DNA from: Candidatus Hydrogenedentota bacterium
GTDB lineage: Bacteria; Hydrogenedentota; Hydrogenedentia; Hydrogenedentales; SLHB01
Assembly: GCA_016215105.1 (NCBI GenBank)
Contig: JACRLJ010000020.1
Coordinates: forward strand, 7,786-42,147
DNA length: 34,362 bases
Direction: 5' to 3'
Part shown: positions 32,321 to 34,362 of the stretch, in pieces
Numbering within the stretch: the stretch's first letter is position 1
Layout: each line of letters begins with the position of its first letter
The notes under the pieces: generated by a model
Seen by the model: the letters and a program-made list of their open reading frames with translations, nothing else
What the model was told of the DNA's origin: nothing
Database searches by the model: none
Program-made: the position numbers and the translations under genes

Positions 32321-34362
32321 ATGTCATTTATGAGACTAATCGTATTGGTCGCGCTGACTGCTTGTAGCTTTGTTTATGCGGAGGCCCAGCCGATGGTTCC
32401 GAAAGCGTTGAAGTGCGAGTATCGAGTGGACCCTGCCGGAGTGGACGCGGCGCCACCACGTCTGAGTTGGACCTTGGAATCGGACGAGCGTGGGGCGCGG
32501 CAGCATGCCTATCAAGTTCTTGTCGCTTCGACCGAAGCGGCGCTCTCCAAAGACCAAGGTGACCTGTGGGACAGTGGCAGGGTGACGTCTGCCGACAGCG
32601 CGTTGGTTTCGTATGCCGGCAAACCGCTCCCGTCGCGGCAGAAGTGCTATTGGAAAGCGCGGGTGTGGAGTGAAGCCGACCGCGAACATCCCGGTCCGTG
32701 GAGCGCCGTGGCGCGTTGGAGCATTGGGCTGTTGAACCCCTCGGATTGGCAATGCGCGTACGTCGGCATGGACCCCGCCAACGGCGATCCGAATTTCCCC
32801 TGGCTGCGAAAGACGTTCTCGCTGGACGCCGCGCCGGAAGACGCGCGAGTCTATGTCAACTCGTTGGGCTACTACGAACTCTATGTCAACGGCGCGAAGA
32901 TCGATGAACACCCCTTTAGTCCTGCGGCGACGCAACTGTCGAAGCGCTCGTATTACCTCGTTCATGACGTCACGCGCTATTTGAAGCCCGGCAAGAATTG
33001 CATCGCCTTGTGGCTCGGACGCGGTTGGTATTTGCCCGATCTTCCGGGTGTGACACGGCAAGGTCCCGTCGTTCGCGCGCAACTCGAAATCACTGGTCCC
33101 GCTGGGAAGGCGCAGACCATTGGCACGGGCGCGGACTGGAATACGCGCGCGAGCAGTATCACCGCGGTTGATACCGGCACGAGCGGTCACTACGGCGGCG
33201 AGCGCGTTGACGCCGCCAAACACGAACCCTTGTGGGCCGATGCCGGCCTGGACGACAGCGCCTGGCCGGCCGCCCAAGTAGTCGACGTGCCTGCCCATAC
33301 TGTCTGCGCGCAACGCGTCGGTCCCAATCTCGTCCAGAAGCGGTATTCTCCGAGGGTGATTCGCCCGTTCGGAGAGAAGACGTGGCTTGTCGACTTCGGC
33401 ACGAATCTTACGGGCTCGTTTGATATCCGATTCAAGGCCCCGAAGGCGGGCGAGGAAGTCGCCTTTGACTACTACGATCGCATCGTCGAAAGGGAGCAGT
33501 TGCGCAATTTCAGCCAGCACGACGTCTACGTGAGCGATGGCGCCGCAGACGGCCATTTCGCTACGCGCTTCAACTACCACGCGTACCGTTATGTGAGAAT
33601 CACCGGCCTCGAAGCGCCGCCGCGCGAAGACGATGTATCCGCTGCGCTGATCCATTCGGATGGTGAGCCGCTATCGGCGTTTGCATGCTCAAATTCGCTG
33701 CTGAATGATATTCACGACATGGTCTTCCACACGTTCCGCTGCTTGAGCCTCGGCGGCTTCCTCGTGGACTGCCCGCACATCGAACGCCTGGGCTACGGCG
33801 GTGACGGTCTTGCGAGCACGCCAACCGCGTTGACCATGTTCAACATGGGCGCGTTGTACACCGGCTGGATCGAGGATTGGCGGGATTGCCAACGCGAAGA
33901 CGGCGATATGCCGCACACCGCGCCGAACCCGTGGAACGCGGGCGGCGGGCCCTTCTGGTGTTCGTTTATCATTGGCGCCTCGTCGCGCATGGCCACGCTC
34001 TACAACGACCGCGGGGTTCTGGACGCCAACTACGCCGCCATGCAGCGCTGGCTCGACGGCTGGGTCGAGAGCAACTGCAAAGACGGCCTTCTCATGGGAT
34101 GGGACAACAAGCCCTACCGGAACTGGTACTTGGGCGATTGGGCGCAGCCGAGCCGCCTGGAAAAGGAACGTCAGAAATCTACCCACTTGGTGAACAATTG
34201 CGTGCGTATCCAGTCGTACGACGCGATTGCGAAGATCGCGGCCAAGTTAGGCAAAGACGCGGATGCGAAACGATATCAGGCGAAGGCTGACGCTTTGCGT
34301 CCCAAGGTACACACGGAGTTCTACGACGCCGAACACGACACCTATGCCGACGACACGCAGAT
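32321..34362 (+). CDS. GH78 alpha-L-rhamnosidase, exported, cut by window end
   Basis: From the ATG at 32321 (AAGGAA 6 bases upstream) the frame stays open to the window end, giving 680 residues of a protein usually 900-1100 long. The signal peptide ends near VYA (residue 20); LTAC at 12-15 could alternatively act as a lipobox. GH78 order is visible: an N-terminal fibronectin-like domain (about 25-140; PPRLSWTLESDERGARQHAY), beta-sandwich domains (about 145-470; YYELYVNGAKID, IALWLGRGWY, VDFGTNLTGSF) and the start of the (alpha/alpha)6 barrel. DCPHIERLGYGGD (Asp483, Glu488, Asp495) is the conserved acidic cluster at the catalytic centre. The C-terminal catalytic Glu and closing beta-domain lie beyond the window. 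The enzyme removes terminal alpha-L-rhamnose. Confidence 0.9.
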   Translation, partial: MSFMRLIVLVALTACSFVYAEAQPMVPKALKCEYRVDPAGVDAAPPRLSWTLESDERGARQHAYQVLVASTEAALSKDQGDLWDSGRVTSADSALVSYAGKPLPSRQKCYWKARVWSEADREHPGPWSAVARWSIGLLNPSDWQCAYVGMDPANGDPNFPWLRKTFSLDAAPEDARVYVNSLGYYELYVNGAKIDEHPFSPAATQLSKRSYYLVHDVTRYLKPGKNCIALWLGRGWYLPDLPGVTRQGPVVRAQLEITGPAGKAQTIGTGADWNTRASSITAVDTGTSGHYGGERVDAAKHEPLWADAGLDDSAWPAAQVVDVPAHTVCAQRVGPNLVQKRYSPRVIRPFGEKTWLVDFGTNLTGSFDIRFKAPKAGEEVAFDYYDRIVEREQLRNFSQHDVYVSDGAADGHFATRFNYHAYRYVRITGLEAPPREDDVSAALIHSDGEPLSAFACSNSLLNDIHDMVFHTFRCLSLGGFLVDCPHIERLGYGGDGLASTPTALTMFNMGALYTGWIEDWRDCQREDGDMPHTAPNPWNAGGGPFWCSFIIGASSRMATLYNDRGVLDANYAAMQRWLDGWVESNCKDGLLMGWDNKPYRNWYLGDWAQPSRLEKERQKSTHLVNNCVRIQSYDAIAKIAAKLGKDADAKRYQAKADALRPKVHTEFYDAEHDTYADDTQ

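Noticed and set aside
32336-33655. 439-codon minus-strand open frame opposite the GH78 gene
   Set aside because: GH78 domains and the catalytic cluster lie on the plus strand; the antisense frame is an Arg/Gly/Val-rich shadow.

Overview
This 34.4 kb window is high-GC, gene-dense bacterial DNA. It carries many exported carbohydrate-active enzymes, Tat-signal Gfo/Idh oxidoreductases, a ThuA-PmoA fusion and a dockerin/PKD protein. That content fits the PVC group (Planctomycetes, Verrucomicrobia, Lentisphaerae) or Candidatus Hydrogenedentota. The assignment is inferred from gene content; no marker gene is present.

Layout. (1) 1-753 is the 3' end of a sedoheptulokinase-like FGGY kinase. (2) 1082-2842 is a secreted dockerin + PKD protein. 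(3) 2889-12526, minus strand, is a glycan-degradation block: a LamG + six-hairpin glycosidase-like protein, a GH2 enzyme starting at TTG behind a strong ribosome binding site, a PIG-L deacetylase, and a clan GH-A glycosidase whose start overlaps the PIG-L stop (ATGA). (4) 12836-20581, plus strand, is the most remarkable part. Six genes overlap or nearly touch: the AmmeMemoRadiSam radical SAM enzyme, a 64-residue Tat-leader miniprotein, a Memo-AMMECR1 fusion with a lipoprotein signal, a 1201-residue membrane fusion (spermidine-synthase-like + FMN-binding + polyferredoxin), a 98-residue membrane-anchored protein, and the flavin transferase ApbE. They read as one operon coupling the functionally unexplained AmmeMemoRadiSam system to an extracytoplasmic flavin/Fe-S electron-transfer chain. 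A promoter-like site with a perfect 12-bp palindrome in its spacer lies upstream. (5) 20785-24650 is a three-gene operon: sugar phosphate isomerase/epimerase-like TIM barrel, ThuA-PmoA fusion, Tat-exported Gfo/Idh oxidoreductase. (6) 24665-25342, minus, is an SPL-type radical SAM gene lacking its iron-sulfur motif. (7) 25776-34362 is a rhamnose-directed region: a GH106-like alpha-L-rhamnosidase with a tandem repeat insert, a RhaT-like rhamnose transporter, a URO-D/methyltransferase-family protein, and a GH78 alpha-L-rhamnosidase cut by the window end.

Working model: exported hydrolases (clan GH-A, GH2, six-hairpin, GH106, GH78) release rhamnose and other sugars from complex plant or algal glycans, RhaT imports rhamnose, and isomerases, oxidoreductases and the FGGY kinase process monosaccharides. 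The redox operon in the middle has no obvious sugar role. Gaps over 300 bp hold no convincing genes; the one at 29313-29785 holds a cluster of inverted repeats. I saw no tRNA, rRNA, CRISPR array, transposase or phage gene.
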